Shown here: positions 9,029 through 16,845 of the stretch, piece after piece
Layout of the letters: each line of letters opens with the position of its first letter
Position numbering within the stretch: position 1 is the first letter of the stretch
The notes under the pieces: generated by a model
The model's database searches: none
The model's input: the letters and a program-made list of their open reading frames with translations, nothing else
Told to the model about the DNA's origin: nothing
Assembly (NCBI GenBank): GCA_018500105.2
Contig: JAHBAL020000288.1
Span: 1-38,914 of the forward strand
Length of the DNA stretch: 38,914 bases
Direction of reading: 5' to 3'
Source of the DNA: Anaerolineae bacterium
GTDB taxonomy: Bacteria > Chloroflexota > Anaerolineae > J036 > Brachytrichaceae
Translations under genes and position numbers: made by a program

Positions 9029-9056
9029 ATCATATGGTTTTGATCCTAAAAATCAA
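9029..9056 (-). promoter_or_regulatory. Candidate sigma70-type promoter of the repeat-protein gene
   Basis: On the minus strand TTGATT (9051-9056) and TATGAT (9029-9034) are separated by 16 bases and would start RNA near 9022, giving a leader of about 65 bases before the ATG at 8957. The match is good but short motifs can occur by chance. Confidence 0.4.
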
Positions 9057-9123
9057 TAACCCATTGGTATTATTTGGGCTGTTTGCAACGAAAAACAGGG
9101 GTATTAGACGGCATTAACCCGTA

Positions 9124-10083
9124 TTAGTGCTGCTGGGCATAGCGTGCGACCCGCCAAAGCAGGAAACTGAAGATGAGATCGGAGCCGAGGAAGATGATGC
9201 GTAGCATGGCTGCAACGGTAATGGCAGACTCTAGGCCAGTGTAGGGCGAGAGCAAATAGGTGAGGCTGAACTCGCGGATGCCGAAGCTGAGCGGAATGAT
9301 GACGGTGGAAAGGAAGATGAACCCGCCCATCAAGGCATATAACTCGATGGTGACGGGTAGGGTGAGGCTGGTTTGTGGCTCAACGGCGATGGCGGTGATG
9401 TAGGTTAGCCCCGCGCCGAGTAAATAACACAAAACATAGACAAGCAAAATAAAGGGCAAAATTCCCAAACGGTGAGCCGCAATGGCTGAATGACGTTTGC
9501 CCAATTGCCATAATACTGCCAGCATCACCCCAAACAAGAAGATCGTCGCCGACCAACCCAGACGGTCGTGATGCAGCGCCCAGCCGATGGTATAAGCGAT
9601 GGGGGCCGCCAACACCAAATTCACCCATTCGGCGCTGCTGGCGATGAGTGTTTTACGGCCTTGCACGCCATCTTTTTTATACGACTCGACCCGCTCGATC
9701 AGATACCACACCACGCCGGGGGTGTTGCGCAGCAAATTTGACAGCGCGTAAACCTCGGCATCGCGCCAACCGTAGGGCACGCCCGCATAGCGATTCATCA
9801 ACAGCCCCCACATCCACGCCTGAAGATTAAACGACAAGCCGTAAAGCAGGGTGCTAAAAATCAGCGCATTACCCATCGCGGCCCAGCGTTCAAATCCCAC
9901 CTCGCCCCAGCCGCGCCGAAAAATGAGCGCAATCGAAGCCAGCGTGAGCAATGCGCCCAACGCTCGCGCCAACTTGATAAAGAGCGGGTTACTGAGCACC
10001 TTGTCTCGCAACAAGCTACTGAGCGAACGGGCGAGGGCGGCACTTTTGCCAACTACCCCATTTGTATTGGTGAGAAGGTTCAC
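9124..10083 (-). CDS. Integral membrane protein of the lysylphosphatidylglycerol-synthase transmembrane-like family
   Basis: A 319-residue polytopic membrane protein with about eight hydrophobic helices, for example around residues 37-55, 71-92, 151-168 and 210-231. The pattern of a conserved loop after the second or third helix with NLLRNTPGVVWYLIERV resembles the UPF0104/LPG_synthase_TM superfamily (also AglD-like), whose members flip or modify lipids and often accompany glycan genes. It is the last gene of a minus-strand run with a methyltransferase and a GT2 glycosyltransferase, so it may move or bind a lipid-linked sugar. No catalytic domain follows the membrane part, unlike MprF. Transport function is an inference. 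Confidence 0.6.
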   Translation of the reverse strand: MNLLTNTNGVVGKSAALARSLSSLLRDKVLSNPLFIKLARALGALLTLASIALIFRRGWGEVGFERWAAMGNALIFSTLLYGLSFNLQAWMWGLLMNRYAGVPYGWRDAEVYALSNLLRNTPGVVWYLIERVESYKKDGVQGRKTLIASSAEWVNLVLAAPIAYTIGWALHHDRLGWSATIFLFGVMLAVLWQLGKRHSAIAAHRLGILPFILLVYVLCYLLGAGLTYITAIAVEPQTSLTLPVTIELYALMGGFIFLSTVIIPLSFGIREFSLTYLLSPYTGLESAITVAAMLRIIFLGSDLIFSFLLWRVARYAQQH

Positions 10084-10116
10084 GAGGCGCTTAGTTTACC
10101 GCCGTTTTGGGCCGCA

Positions 10117-11070
10117 TTATGTTTTTTGCAACGCCCATGTTAAAACGGTGGCTTGTTTGCTGCGTTCGATCAGCCATTGAAATGGCAAAAACGCTAGCCG
10201 CGTGAGCGGGGTGTAATACAGGCGGCGCAGTTGCTTGGCAATGGGTTTTAGGCCCGCAGGCCAATCTTGCATCCAATGCGTGAGCGAATTGCCCAGCACG
10301 AAATAAGTCACCATAAAGCATTGCCGATCAATCACCTTGAACCCATGTGCCTCGACGGCTTGTGCGAGGGTGTGGACCGGAAATAAAAAGAGGTGGCGCG
10401 GCAATTCCCAACCCATCCAATAGCGCCCAAACACATGACGGCTGAGGCTGTCGGGGTTGGGGATGGCGATGATGAGATGACCGCCGGGTTTTAGCACGTC
10501 ATAGGCTTTTTTTAGCGCATCCATCGGCGCATACAAATGCTCGAACACATTCCACATCGTCAGCACATCCTGACTGTTGGGCGCGATTTCGGCTTGCTCA
10601 AATGGCAGCGTGGTGACGGGAATGCCCAATTGCGCTTGGGCGAAGGTGGCCGCGCTGGTGTTTGGCTCGATGCCTTGCAATTGCCAGCCGCCCGCCAATT
10701 GCATTTCTTCGAGAAAAACGCCGTTGCCGCAACCGATATCAATCAAATTGCCCGATTTGCAAAACCGCTCGATGAAGGCGCGTTGTTTTAATGTGCCGAT
10801 GCGCTGCAACCGGCGTTTGATGGACGATGATTCTTGGCGCAACAGCTTGCCATATGAGTCGTAATCGCCTTGGTAATAGGGTTCGAGTTGCTGCCAAGAG
10901 AGTTGCGGGTATTGGTAAATCAGCCCGCACTGTTCGCATTGATACAGCGCAAACTGGCCGGGATGCCCAAGATGGCGGTCGGGGCCGGTGAATAGGTGTT
11001 TTCGTTGGGCGCTGCCACAAACTTGGCAACCATCGTCGGAGATTGAGCGGGTGTTGGTCAAAATGTTCAA
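10117..11070 (-). CDS. SAM-dependent methyltransferase with N-terminal zinc-ribbon
   Basis: A 317-residue methyltransferase of the Methyltransf_23 type. The N-terminus carries two CxxC pairs (C15/C18 and C45/C48, the latter in CEQCGLIYQYP) forming a likely zinc ribbon, followed by the linker YYQGDYDSYG typical of sugar-cluster methyltransferases. Motif I is LIDIGCGNGVFLEEM (residues 109-123), then WQLQGIEPN, VLTMWNVFEHL and VLKPGGHLIIAIPNPDS. The C-terminal domain has basic, helical character. Relatives methylate nucleotide sugars or glycan ends. The frame begins with a TTG at 11070. A 20-bp-stem hairpin lies just upstream, between it and the GT2 gene. Confidence 0.78.
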   Translation of the reverse strand: MNILTNTRSISDDGCQVCGSAQRKHLFTGPDRHLGHPGQFALYQCEQCGLIYQYPQLSWQQLEPYYQGDYDSYGKLLRQESSSIKRRLQRIGTLKQRAFIERFCKSGNLIDIGCGNGVFLEEMQLAGGWQLQGIEPNTSAATFAQAQLGIPVTTLPFEQAEIAPNSQDVLTMWNVFEHLYAPMDALKKAYDVLKPGGHLIIAIPNPDSLSRHVFGRYWMGWELPRHLFLFPVHTLAQAVEAHGFKVIDRQCFMVTYFVLGNSLTHWMQDWPAGLKPIAKQLRRLYYTPLTRLAFLPFQWLIERSKQATVLTWALQKT

Positions 11071-11135
11071 ACCTGAAGCGCGATTTTAACTGATCTTGAC
11101 CTCAATTGGCTTTAACTGTCAGAGGACAAAATGAC

Positions 11136-11192
11136 CTCTCACAAAGATCACAAAGCCTTCAACCATTGTGATCTTTGTGTTCTTTGTGAGAG
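11136..11192. repeat. Short-word hairpin H1 (CACAAAG words)
   Basis: Two 20-base arms, 11136-11155 and 11173-11192, pair with one mismatch around a 17-base loop. Each arm contains two CACAAAG or CTTTGTG words offset by 9 bases. It lies in the gap between two co-directional minus-strand genes. On the plus side it is followed by ATTTTT. It resembles the heptamer-word hairpins further right but its word spacing is 9 rather than 7. Confidence 0.8.
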
Positions 11193-11205
11193 ATTTTTGT
11201 GTTAT

Positions 11206-12072
11206 TTAAGGCATGGGAATGGGCAACAGCGGCTTTCGCCAGCCCGAACGCAATCCAGCCCAAAACGCAGGCACAAATTGGGGCCGCCCCTTCAGCACAA
11301 ATTCACGCAGCCCAAACCAGCCCATATTGAACGCCACCGCCAAACGCGGCCAGCGGCTGTGGCGACGAAAATAGAGCACGCTGCTTTCGCCGTGCATCTG
11401 CCAGAATAGCGGTTTGCCGGGCTGAGTGGTTTGCGAGACCTTGTGCCACATGTGTGCCGTCGGCACTTGCACAATGTCAAGGCCCGCATCGCGCACGCGC
11501 TGACAAAATTCGAGGTCTTCCCACATAAAAAAAATGCTCTCATCCAGCAACCCGACCCGCTCGAAGGCACGGCGGGTGATCAAAATGCAGCACGCAATCG
11601 CATAATCAAGCTGGCGTTGCTGACCTGTGATGTGGTTATCCATCACAAAGGCGGGCGGAAATGGACGATAGCTGGCTCCTGCAGACCAAATGCGCTCGCG
11701 GCGATGATATTCGTAGGCAATAGGCACACAAATCCCCACGTTATGGGTGCAACTCACTTGGGTCAACTGTTGCAGCATGTCGGGGGCCAGCACGGTGTCA
11801 TTATTGAGCATCAGCACGGCATCGGCCCCATTCGCCAAGGCGTGGCGAAAGCCAACATTGTAGCCACGCGGCACACCCAAATTGCTGCTATTTTCGATGA
11901 CGGTGACTTGCGGAAAATATCGGCGTACATTGGCGACCGTATCGTCACGCGACGCATTGTCAACCACCACGCAATGCGTTTGTGAATTGAGCAAGGGGGC
12001 AATGCTGCTTAGGCATTCGTGGGTGTCGGCATAACCGTTGTAGGTGAGGATGACGATGTAGGTCGTTGCCAT
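11206..12072 (-). CDS. Glycosyltransferase family 2 (rhamnosyltransferase-like)
   Basis: A 288-residue GT-A fold glycosyltransferase. It begins TYIVILTYNGYADTHECLSS, the GT2 nucleotide-binding start, has VVVDNASRDDT (residues 35-45), and NLGVPRGYNVGFRHAL, the loop typical of the rhamnosyltransferase/WcaA branch. The metal-binding motif is LMLNNDTVL, with D92 in NND replacing the DxD. A later MWEDLEFCQRVRDAGL supplies the catalytic-base region (ED). No membrane helices are evident, so it is probably cytoplasmic and membrane-associated, adding a sugar to a lipid-linked or polysaccharide acceptor. It is 6 bases from the next upstream gene and shares a minus-strand run with a methyltransferase and a flippase-like protein. 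Confidence 0.8.
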   Translation of the reverse strand: MATTYIVILTYNGYADTHECLSSIAPLLNSQTHCVVVDNASRDDTVANVRRYFPQVTVIENSSNLGVPRGYNVGFRHALANGADAVLMLNNDTVLAPDMLQQLTQVSCTHNVGICVPIAYEYHRRERIWSAGASYRPFPPAFVMDNHITGQQRQLDYAIACCILITRRAFERVGLLDESIFFMWEDLEFCQRVRDAGLDIVQVPTAHMWHKVSQTTQPGKPLFWQMHGESSVLYFRRHSRWPRLAVAFNMGWFGLREFVLKGRPQFVPAFWAGLRSGWRKPLLPIPMP

Positions 12073-12078
12073 GCTAGA

Positions 12079-13164
12079 TTATTTCACACCTATCGGCAAG
12101 TAGGTCTTTTGATTCAGACGTTCGTTCAGGATGGTATCTGTATACAAATTGTCACCGATCACGTATTGCCCCGAATAAATGACATTCCCGACCTCTGTCC
12201 ATGCTTTTTCGCATTGCTGTATCCACCAAACATCATTGGCGGCTGGGACGGTAGTTTGCTGCCAATACCCTTGCCAGTGCGAAAAACGCAACATGCCGTT
12301 GCGATTCCACAGCATGTAATCTTTGCCAGTGGCGGGGCCTTTGGGCTTTTCCCAGCCCCACGCATACAACACCGCTTCGCAGCCTAAAACGGGCTTGTTC
12401 GGGTCATTGGGGCGAGCCGCCCACGCATAGCCCTGATATACCACCCCAACCGATGGGCTGGTTTTGCAAATTTGGTTGGCAATGGCGCTCTCGCTGGCAG
12501 GCACGCCCTTTTTGAGATCATCACAGGCGTTATTGCGCTGATCGGTATTCGGCTCGCCCCACTGTTCTTCTAATTTGGCAAACGCATAGCCGCCTTTGGC
12601 GCATTTATCGTTGACCATTACGGCCAAATCGGTCTTGGTGAATGGCTGAGATTGATTGGTGACGGGGTAAAGCAGCCCCGACGTGCAATCCACATCGCCA
12701 ACGGGGCGCGTTTCGGCCTCGGTTTTGCCTGCATAACGCATTTGGCGTAATTGATTGTTAATCGGTTGCCATAATTCATACTCATAAGCGCGGGTGACGC
12801 TGTTGCTTGGCTTTGGATATTCGGCAGGCGCATCTGTAAAATCGGAATAATGGTCCTCGCGGAACCCTTTATAGGCCGCCGTTTTGCCCGTGTAAGGGCG
12901 ACTCCACTCCCAAATCACTTTTTGCGGCGACTCGGTGTATGAAATGGCGTGCCAGCGCCGTCCCACAAATTGCCAGCCGTCTTTTTCGCCTTGCCACGTG
13001 GCGCTGTCAACTGGGCAAATTTGGGTGTGTTGTTCGCAAAATTCGTCTTTGCCGATTGAAAAATCGCTCGAAAATCCATTTGCTGGTGTTGTATTGGCGC
13101 GATTGGCAGCAAGTAAACAAAAAATGGCGGTGGTGAGCAGAAAAGATGTTTTGTTGACCATCAT
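12079..13164 (-). CDS. Secreted protein of unknown function
   Basis: A 361-residue protein with an N-terminal signal peptide (MMVNKTSFLLTTAIFCLLAA, cleavage near residues 20-26). The mature protein is rich in Trp, Tyr and Gly and has about nine cysteines, for example in EFCEQHTQIC and DCTSGLLYP, suggesting disulphides in an exported protein. WEWSRPY and YAWAARPNDPN are conspicuous but I do not recognise a family, and no catalytic motif is evident. The second ATG (M2) could also be the start. It is separated by 14 bases from cofC upstream and 6 bases from the GT2 gene downstream, so all are probably co-transcribed, though a link to F420 is not implied. Confidence 0.55.
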   Translation of the reverse strand: MMVNKTSFLLTTAIFCLLAANRANTTPANGFSSDFSIGKDEFCEQHTQICPVDSATWQGEKDGWQFVGRRWHAISYTESPQKVIWEWSRPYTGKTAAYKGFREDHYSDFTDAPAEYPKPSNSVTRAYEYELWQPINNQLRQMRYAGKTEAETRPVGDVDCTSGLLYPVTNQSQPFTKTDLAVMVNDKCAKGGYAFAKLEEQWGEPNTDQRNNACDDLKKGVPASESAIANQICKTSPSVGVVYQGYAWAARPNDPNKPVLGCEAVLYAWGWEKPKGPATGKDYMLWNRNGMLRFSHWQGYWQQTTVPAANDVWWIQQCEKAWTEVGNVIYSGQYVIGDNLYTDTILNERLNQKTYLPIGVK

Positions 13165-13178
13165 GTATGGTCTTTATC

Positions 13179-13787
13179 TTACAACACAAATGGCGCGGCC
13201 TGAAAAAGAATGAGGTCGTCGGGATGATCCACATCCAGCGCGGTCGCACCCGACGCATACCAATACACCGGCAAGCTCGCCGTTTGAGCAGCGCGGGCGT
13301 GGGCATGGGCGCTGTCTTCGCCATAATGTAGCGGCAATGCCAACGGCGGCTTGATAAGCAGCGCATTTGTGCCGCGCCCATGCCGGTCTGGTGCAATGAC
13401 CACACACATCGTCGCAGCATGGGCCAGCGCCATCATCGCCAGCGCATCTTCGCGCCCAAACCATGCCAAATCTGCTGGCACAATGAGTAATGCCTCGTAT
13501 TGCGTCAGGCTGTGCCGCGCCAAATCGAGCGCCTGATTAAGTCCAGTTGGGTGGCCGGTTTGCTGTTCGCGCAGGCTGGCAATGCCCCATGTTTTCGCCC
13601 ACCGCGCCACCTCGTCATCGGGCGTGAGCAAAATCGGTGTCAGGTCTGCAACCCCGCGCAACTCAGCCACGATGCGCCGTGCCGTGTCATGCACAAATTG
13701 CGCCCGTTCGGGCAAAGGCCATGTCTGCGCCAGCCGCGTCTTTACTTGCGTTAGCGATTTAACCGGAATGAGGGCTGCAATGGACAT
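13179..13787 (-). CDS. cofC: 2-phospho-L-lactate (or phosphoenolpyruvate) guanylyltransferase, F420 biosynthesis
   Basis: A 202-residue nucleotidyltransferase-fold protein. It begins AALIPVKSLTQVKTRLA (residues 4-20), the CofC/FbiD signature, in which the Lys and Arg bind the GTP phosphates. VPADLAWF near residues 103-110 gives the metal-binding Asp, and APDRHGRGTNALL is the conserved GTP/substrate loop. The C-terminal ALDVDHPDDL is also typical. The enzyme joins GMP to a three-carbon phosphoacid (2-phospholactate, or PEP in many bacteria) for use by CofD. The second F420 gene, cofD, lies 0.9 kb away on the same strand, with a toxin-antitoxin pair in between. Length is normal for the family. 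Confidence 0.88.
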   Translation of the reverse strand: MSIAALIPVKSLTQVKTRLAQTWPLPERAQFVHDTARRIVAELRGVADLTPILLTPDDEVARWAKTWGIASLREQQTGHPTGLNQALDLARHSLTQYEALLIVPADLAWFGREDALAMMALAHAATMCVVIAPDRHGRGTNALLIKPPLALPLHYGEDSAHAHARAAQTASLPVYWYASGATALDVDHPDDLILFQAAPFVL

Positions 13788-13814
13788 AAAAGGTGGAGCG
13801 GGTGAAAATTTATG

Positions 13815-14276
13815 CTAATTACCCAGACGAGTGAGCCAAGAAATTTGATCGAAATCGCTGTCAAACGATAAGATATGACTAATGTCAAATTCTTTGCAAG
13901 CGAGTGCAATGAGGGCATCGTTAAAATTCAGACGACCCGAAGTTTGACGCATCAGATTGACACAATCGTTAAATTTGTTGCGCACATTTGGCAATAGCCA
14001 AATAAATTGATCGGAGGTAGACGCTTGAACCAGTGCTTGATTGCTCAACGCTTCAAAATCAGCAATTCGTTTTTGTTCCTCAGCGCGTCTGGCGACAACC
14101 GTCAGCGTTTCGATTAAAACGCAATCCGCGTAGATCAGATCAAATTTGTCATCAGCCTCGATCGCCTGTAACAAACTTATGGCTTTTGCGTGTTGTGAGT
14201 CGCGTGAACTGGCCAGTGCCACCAAAACACTGGTATCAACCATTAAACGTGTTCGTCTCGGTTGCTCGTCATTCAT
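13815..14276 (-). CDS. PIN-domain protein, probable VapC-type ribonuclease toxin
   Basis: A 153-residue PIN-domain protein, a predicted metal-dependent ribonuclease. The four acidic positions are visible: D14 in LMVDTSVLVAL, E56 in VLIETLTV, D120 in FNDALIALAC, and D139/D141 in ILSFDSDFD. The first 11 residues, including several Arg, precede the usual PIN start. It overlaps the upstream small gene by 8 bases, as expected for a toxin placed after its antitoxin. It sits between cofD and cofC, which are unrelated in function. A VapC-like target such as tRNA or rRNA is known for the family but cannot be read from this sequence. Confidence 0.82.
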   Translation of the reverse strand: MNDEQPRRTRLMVDTSVLVALASSRDSQHAKAISLLQAIEADDKFDLIYADCVLIETLTVVARRAEEQKRIADFEALSNQALVQASTSDQFIWLLPNVRNKFNDCVNLMRQTSGRLNFNDALIALACKEFDISHILSFDSDFDQISWLTRLGN

Positions 14277-14514
14277 ACATATTTTGGCTGTCTGTAAGTG
14301 CGTCTCCAGCCAATTGGGTAATATTTGCCCATGCGCGGAGCGAAGATGCCGGTTGCCCGTCTTTAGAAGCTGAAGGTTGTCTGATGCCGCCTTTCAGATC
14401 ATTAAAAGCGTTTTGGGTTCTGATCATGCGAAGCATTTGAAATGCCACTTCCCATTGTGATTTGGATAAACCCTGTAATTCTGCGACAAGATCTTGATAT
14501 GTGACAGTTTGCAT
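14269..14514 (-). CDS. Small protein upstream of PIN toxin, probable antitoxin
   Basis: An 81-residue protein, basic/helical at the N-terminus (YQDLVAELQGLSKSQWEVAF) and with an Ala/Ser-rich tail. It is not a recognised antitoxin family. The inference comes from its size, an 8-base overlap with the PIN toxin gene and order (antitoxin first). A GGGAGG lies about 14 bases before the ATG at 14514, rather far but the best ribosome site available. The upstream leader contains an inverted repeat (14541-14596) whose loop can pair with that GGAGG region. Confidence 0.6.
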   Translation of the reverse strand: MQTVTYQDLVAELQGLSKSQWEVAFQMLRMIRTQNAFNDLKGGIRQPSASKDGQPASSLRAWANITQLAGDALTDSQNMYE

Positions 14515-14540
14515 AAAATTTAAGGTTTCCTCCCAATAAT

Positions 14541-14596
14541 GCCGAACTCGCTATCTCTCTGGCATCGCAAGGAAACGAGGAAATAGTGAGTTCGGC
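14541..14596 (-). promoter_or_regulatory. Inverted repeat in the leader of the antitoxin gene
   Basis: Fourteen-base arms at 14541-14554 (GCCGAACTCGCTAT) and 14583-14596 pair with one G-T-type mismatch around a 28-base loop. On the minus strand the loop contains GTTTCCT, which is complementary to AGGAAAC at the ribosome site just downstream of the second arm. This would allow either an operator hairpin or alternative folds that hide or free the antitoxin ribosome site. No T-run follows, so it is not a terminator. Confidence 0.5.
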
Positions 14597-14617
14597 GAAA
14601 AGAGCAGTTCAAATTCT

Positions 14618-14656
14618 ACTTTTAACTTAGCACTTAGTACTTAGCACTTTTAACTT
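14618..14656. repeat. Heptamer-word repeat H2, single arm (ACTTAGC words)
   Basis: About four 7-base words (ACTTAGC, ACTTAGT, ACTTAGC, ACTTTTA) with the same words as hairpin H7 at 20228-20316, but here with no opposite arm. It lies directly downstream of cofD on the minus strand. Confidence 0.7.
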
Positions 14657-14659
14657 CTC

Positions 14660-15634
14660 TTATCGCTGCGGCAACCGGCAACCGCCCAATTTTTCTGGGC
14701 GCAAGTGGTCGGCAAAATTGATCACCTCGCAGGTCAGCGCGGCGCGGTCATTGCGATCTCGCATCCAAGTATTGGTTACCAGCACCCCCAAACCCAAGGC
14801 GCGAATGGCATCGGCATATTCGGCATCGCGCTCGTCTAGCACAAAACCGTTGATGAACTCGGCGTAATGCTGCGCCACACTCAGCGGCGTGGGTTCAACG
14901 CCCATTTCGCGCATCATCTTGGCGGCAGGGCCTTTGACCGCCTCGCCCCCAATGATGGGCGTGACCGCGATGATGGGGGCTGCCGCGTTGAAAAGCGCAT
15001 CTTTCACCCCCGACAACCCCAACACTGGCTCGACACTGAGATAAGGATTAGAGGGACACAAGATAATCGTGTCAGCCGTTTCAAGCGCTCGTAAGGTCTC
15101 AAAGGTTGGATTGGCTTTCTCAATGCCGTCAAATAAGATGCGTTTGACGGTGGGCTGCCACTTGTGCTTGACAAAATACTCTTGGAAAGGCAGCACGCCA
15201 AATTCGGCTGTGTCTACCATGGTGCGCACAATGTCGTTTGTCATCGGCAAAATGCGCGTATCTATATTTAAGCGTTGCGACAACACTTGGGTCACTTCGG
15301 TCAAATTGGCCCCAAGCCGCATCATTTCTGTGCGCAACAGGTGCGTCGCCACATCCCGATCCCCCACGCGGAACCAAGGCTGCACGCCATATTTTGCCAA
15401 CATCCCAAAATTTTCAAATGTGTCTCCCGACACCCCCCAGCCTGTATCAACATTGGCAAGCCCGGCCAAGGTATACATCACTGTATCCAAGTCGGGCGAA
15501 ATCCGCAATCCATACAACTGAAAATCATCTGCTGTGTTTACAATAATGGTCAGTGCCTCTGGCCCGACACTCTGGGCCAGCCCATCAGCAAACTTGGCAC
15601 CGCCAACACCACCGGATAATGCGACAACGTTCAT
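14660..15634 (-). CDS. cofD: 2-phospho-L-lactate transferase, F420 biosynthesis
   Basis: A 324-residue CofD/FbiA family enzyme. It transfers the phospholactyl (or phosphoenolpyruvyl) group from the CofC product to the deazaflavin Fo, making F420-0 or its dehydro form. The start ALSGGVGGAKFADGL (residues 5-19) is the conserved nucleotide-binding loop. IIVNTADDFQLYGLRISPDLDTVMYTLA, shown here as NTADDFQLYG and SPDLDTVMYTLAG, is diagnostic. Later segments ILCPSNPYLSVEPVL and VTPIIGGEAVKGPAAKMM are also typical. Length and motif order are normal. It reads toward a toxin-antitoxin pair and cofC. Its 5' region is shared with a divergent acetyltransferase gene and contains a large heptamer hairpin. 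Confidence 0.94.
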   Translation of the reverse strand: MNVVALSGGVGGAKFADGLAQSVGPEALTIIVNTADDFQLYGLRISPDLDTVMYTLAGLANVDTGWGVSGDTFENFGMLAKYGVQPWFRVGDRDVATHLLRTEMMRLGANLTEVTQVLSQRLNIDTRILPMTNDIVRTMVDTAEFGVLPFQEYFVKHKWQPTVKRILFDGIEKANPTFETLRALETADTIILCPSNPYLSVEPVLGLSGVKDALFNAAAPIIAVTPIIGGEAVKGPAAKMMREMGVEPTPLSVAQHYAEFINGFVLDERDAEYADAIRALGLGVLVTNTWMRDRNDRAALTCEVINFADHLRPEKLGGCRLPQR

Positions 15635-15680
15635 AACGAGTATATTTTGCGTCAGAATGAAAAAAATAGCAAGTCTTTTT

Positions 15681-15849
15681 AATTATGAATTATGAGTGAT
15701 GAATGATGAATGAGTAACGAGTAACGAGTAACGAGTAACGAGCAGTAAGTAAATTATTGGTTGCTTATTACTCGTTACTCATTACTCGTTACTCATTACT
15801 CGTTACTTATCACTCGTCTCTTCCCATTCATCACTCATAATTCATAATT
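15681..15849. repeat. Heptamer-word giant hairpin H3 (GAGTAAC and AATTATG words)
   Basis: A 169-base palindromic structure. The basal arms 15681-15705 and 15825-15849 pair perfectly over 25 bases. Inside them the left arm has four tandem GAGTAAC words and the right arm has alternating ACTCGTT and ACTCATT words, so most of the interior can pair in several registers. The words repeat every 7 bases, and even the base is AATTATG AATTATG. It fills the divergent gap between cofD and the GNAT gene, so any promoters for these genes must lie in or beside it. Confidence 0.9.
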
Positions 15850-15860
15850 CACCCCAAAAA

Positions 15861-16835
15861 ATGGCTCATTACACCTTCCGCCCCGCTACCACCGACGATG
15901 CTGAGCAGATTTATGCCCTGCAACGTGAGGTGAGCAAACAAGACCAGCCCGACCGAATCGTAACTTTGTCGGAGATTTTGGCCGACTTTAGCGACCCATA
16001 CGGCAATGCCGAACACGATAGCCTCGTCGCCGTTGATGCAACAGGCGCGATTGTCGGCCTCATATGGGTGTTTGTGCCGCCCGAACCGATGGGCGAAGTG
16101 CCCGCCTCGCTCACGGCTTCGGTGCATCCCGCCCATCGCCGACGCGGGATCGGGCATCATTTGCAAACATGGGGCGAGCATCGCGCCGCCGAACGCCTCG
16201 CCAATTACGCCAGCAGCGGCCTGCGCCGTCTCTACCGCGTTGGTGCGCGTGACACCCAATTAGATCGGCTAACGCTTTTTAAGGAATACGGCTACGCCGA
16301 ATCACGCATGTTATACCGCATGAGGCGCGATTTGCGCGAGCCAATTCCTGCCCCGATCTTGCCCGCCAACATTAAATTGCTGACCTATCAGCCTGAACAC
16401 GATCTTTTGGCGTGGCACGCCGTAGATCAAGCCTTTGAAGATCATTGGGGACATCAACCGCTCAGTCTCGACGAATGGCATTTGTATTACACCCATAGCC
16501 CCGATTTTCGCGCCGATCTCACCGTGATTGCGTTGGATACCGAGCGCAACGAAGTCGCCGCCGCCTGCATAATGAAGGTCGTGGCCGACGAGGTTGCAAC
16601 GACGGGGATGAAAATAGCGTGGCTGCCATCCATCGGCGTGCGGCGGTCTTGGCGCAAAATCGGATTGGGTGCGGCCTTGGTGTCGCAGGCCATGCTCAAT
16701 TGCCGCGCCGCTGGGCTAGACTATTTGCGCCTCGGCGTAGACAGCGACAACCCGACCGGCGCATTGCGCCTCTACGAGCGACTCGGCTTCCGCCCGATTT
16801 GGCGTTGGGTGTGGCTAGAGAAAGATTTCGTATAA
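15861..16835 (+). CDS. Tandem GNAT-family acetyltransferase
   Basis: A 324-residue protein with two GNAT domains, an arrangement seen in mycothiol synthase (MshD) and relatives. The first domain runs over about residues 4-150 with the acetyl-CoA loop VHPAHRRRGIGHHLQ (RRRGIG at 93-98). The second runs over about 165-324 with SIGVRRSWRKIGLGAALVSQ and then LGVDSDNPTGALRLYERLGF, the canonical motif A/B pair. Usually only one half of such proteins is catalytic. The second half has the better preserved pyrophosphate loop. No mycothiol genes are seen here, so the substrate is unknown. No ribosome site precedes the ATG, and the upstream gap is filled by hairpin H3. Confidence 0.8.
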   Translation: MAHYTFRPATTDDAEQIYALQREVSKQDQPDRIVTLSEILADFSDPYGNAEHDSLVAVDATGAIVGLIWVFVPPEPMGEVPASLTASVHPAHRRRGIGHHLQTWGEHRAAERLANYASSGLRRLYRVGARDTQLDRLTLFKEYGYAESRMLYRMRRDLREPIPAPILPANIKLLTYQPEHDLLAWHAVDQAFEDHWGHQPLSLDEWHLYYTHSPDFRADLTVIALDTERNEVAAACIMKVVADEVATTGMKIAWLPSIGVRRSWRKIGLGAALVSQAMLNCRAAGLDYLRLGVDSDNPTGALRLYERLGFRPIWRWVWLEKDFV

Positions 16836-16836
16836 T
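16831..16836 (+). promoter_or_regulatory. TATAAT box close to the start codon of the membrane protein
   Basis: A perfect TATAAT ends 9 bases before the GTG at 16846. It sits in the last codons of the previous gene. If used, RNA would begin at or very near the start codon, giving a leaderless message. No ribosome site is present. The -35 match is poor. Confidence 0.4.
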
Positions 16837-16845
16837 CTCGCCCGC

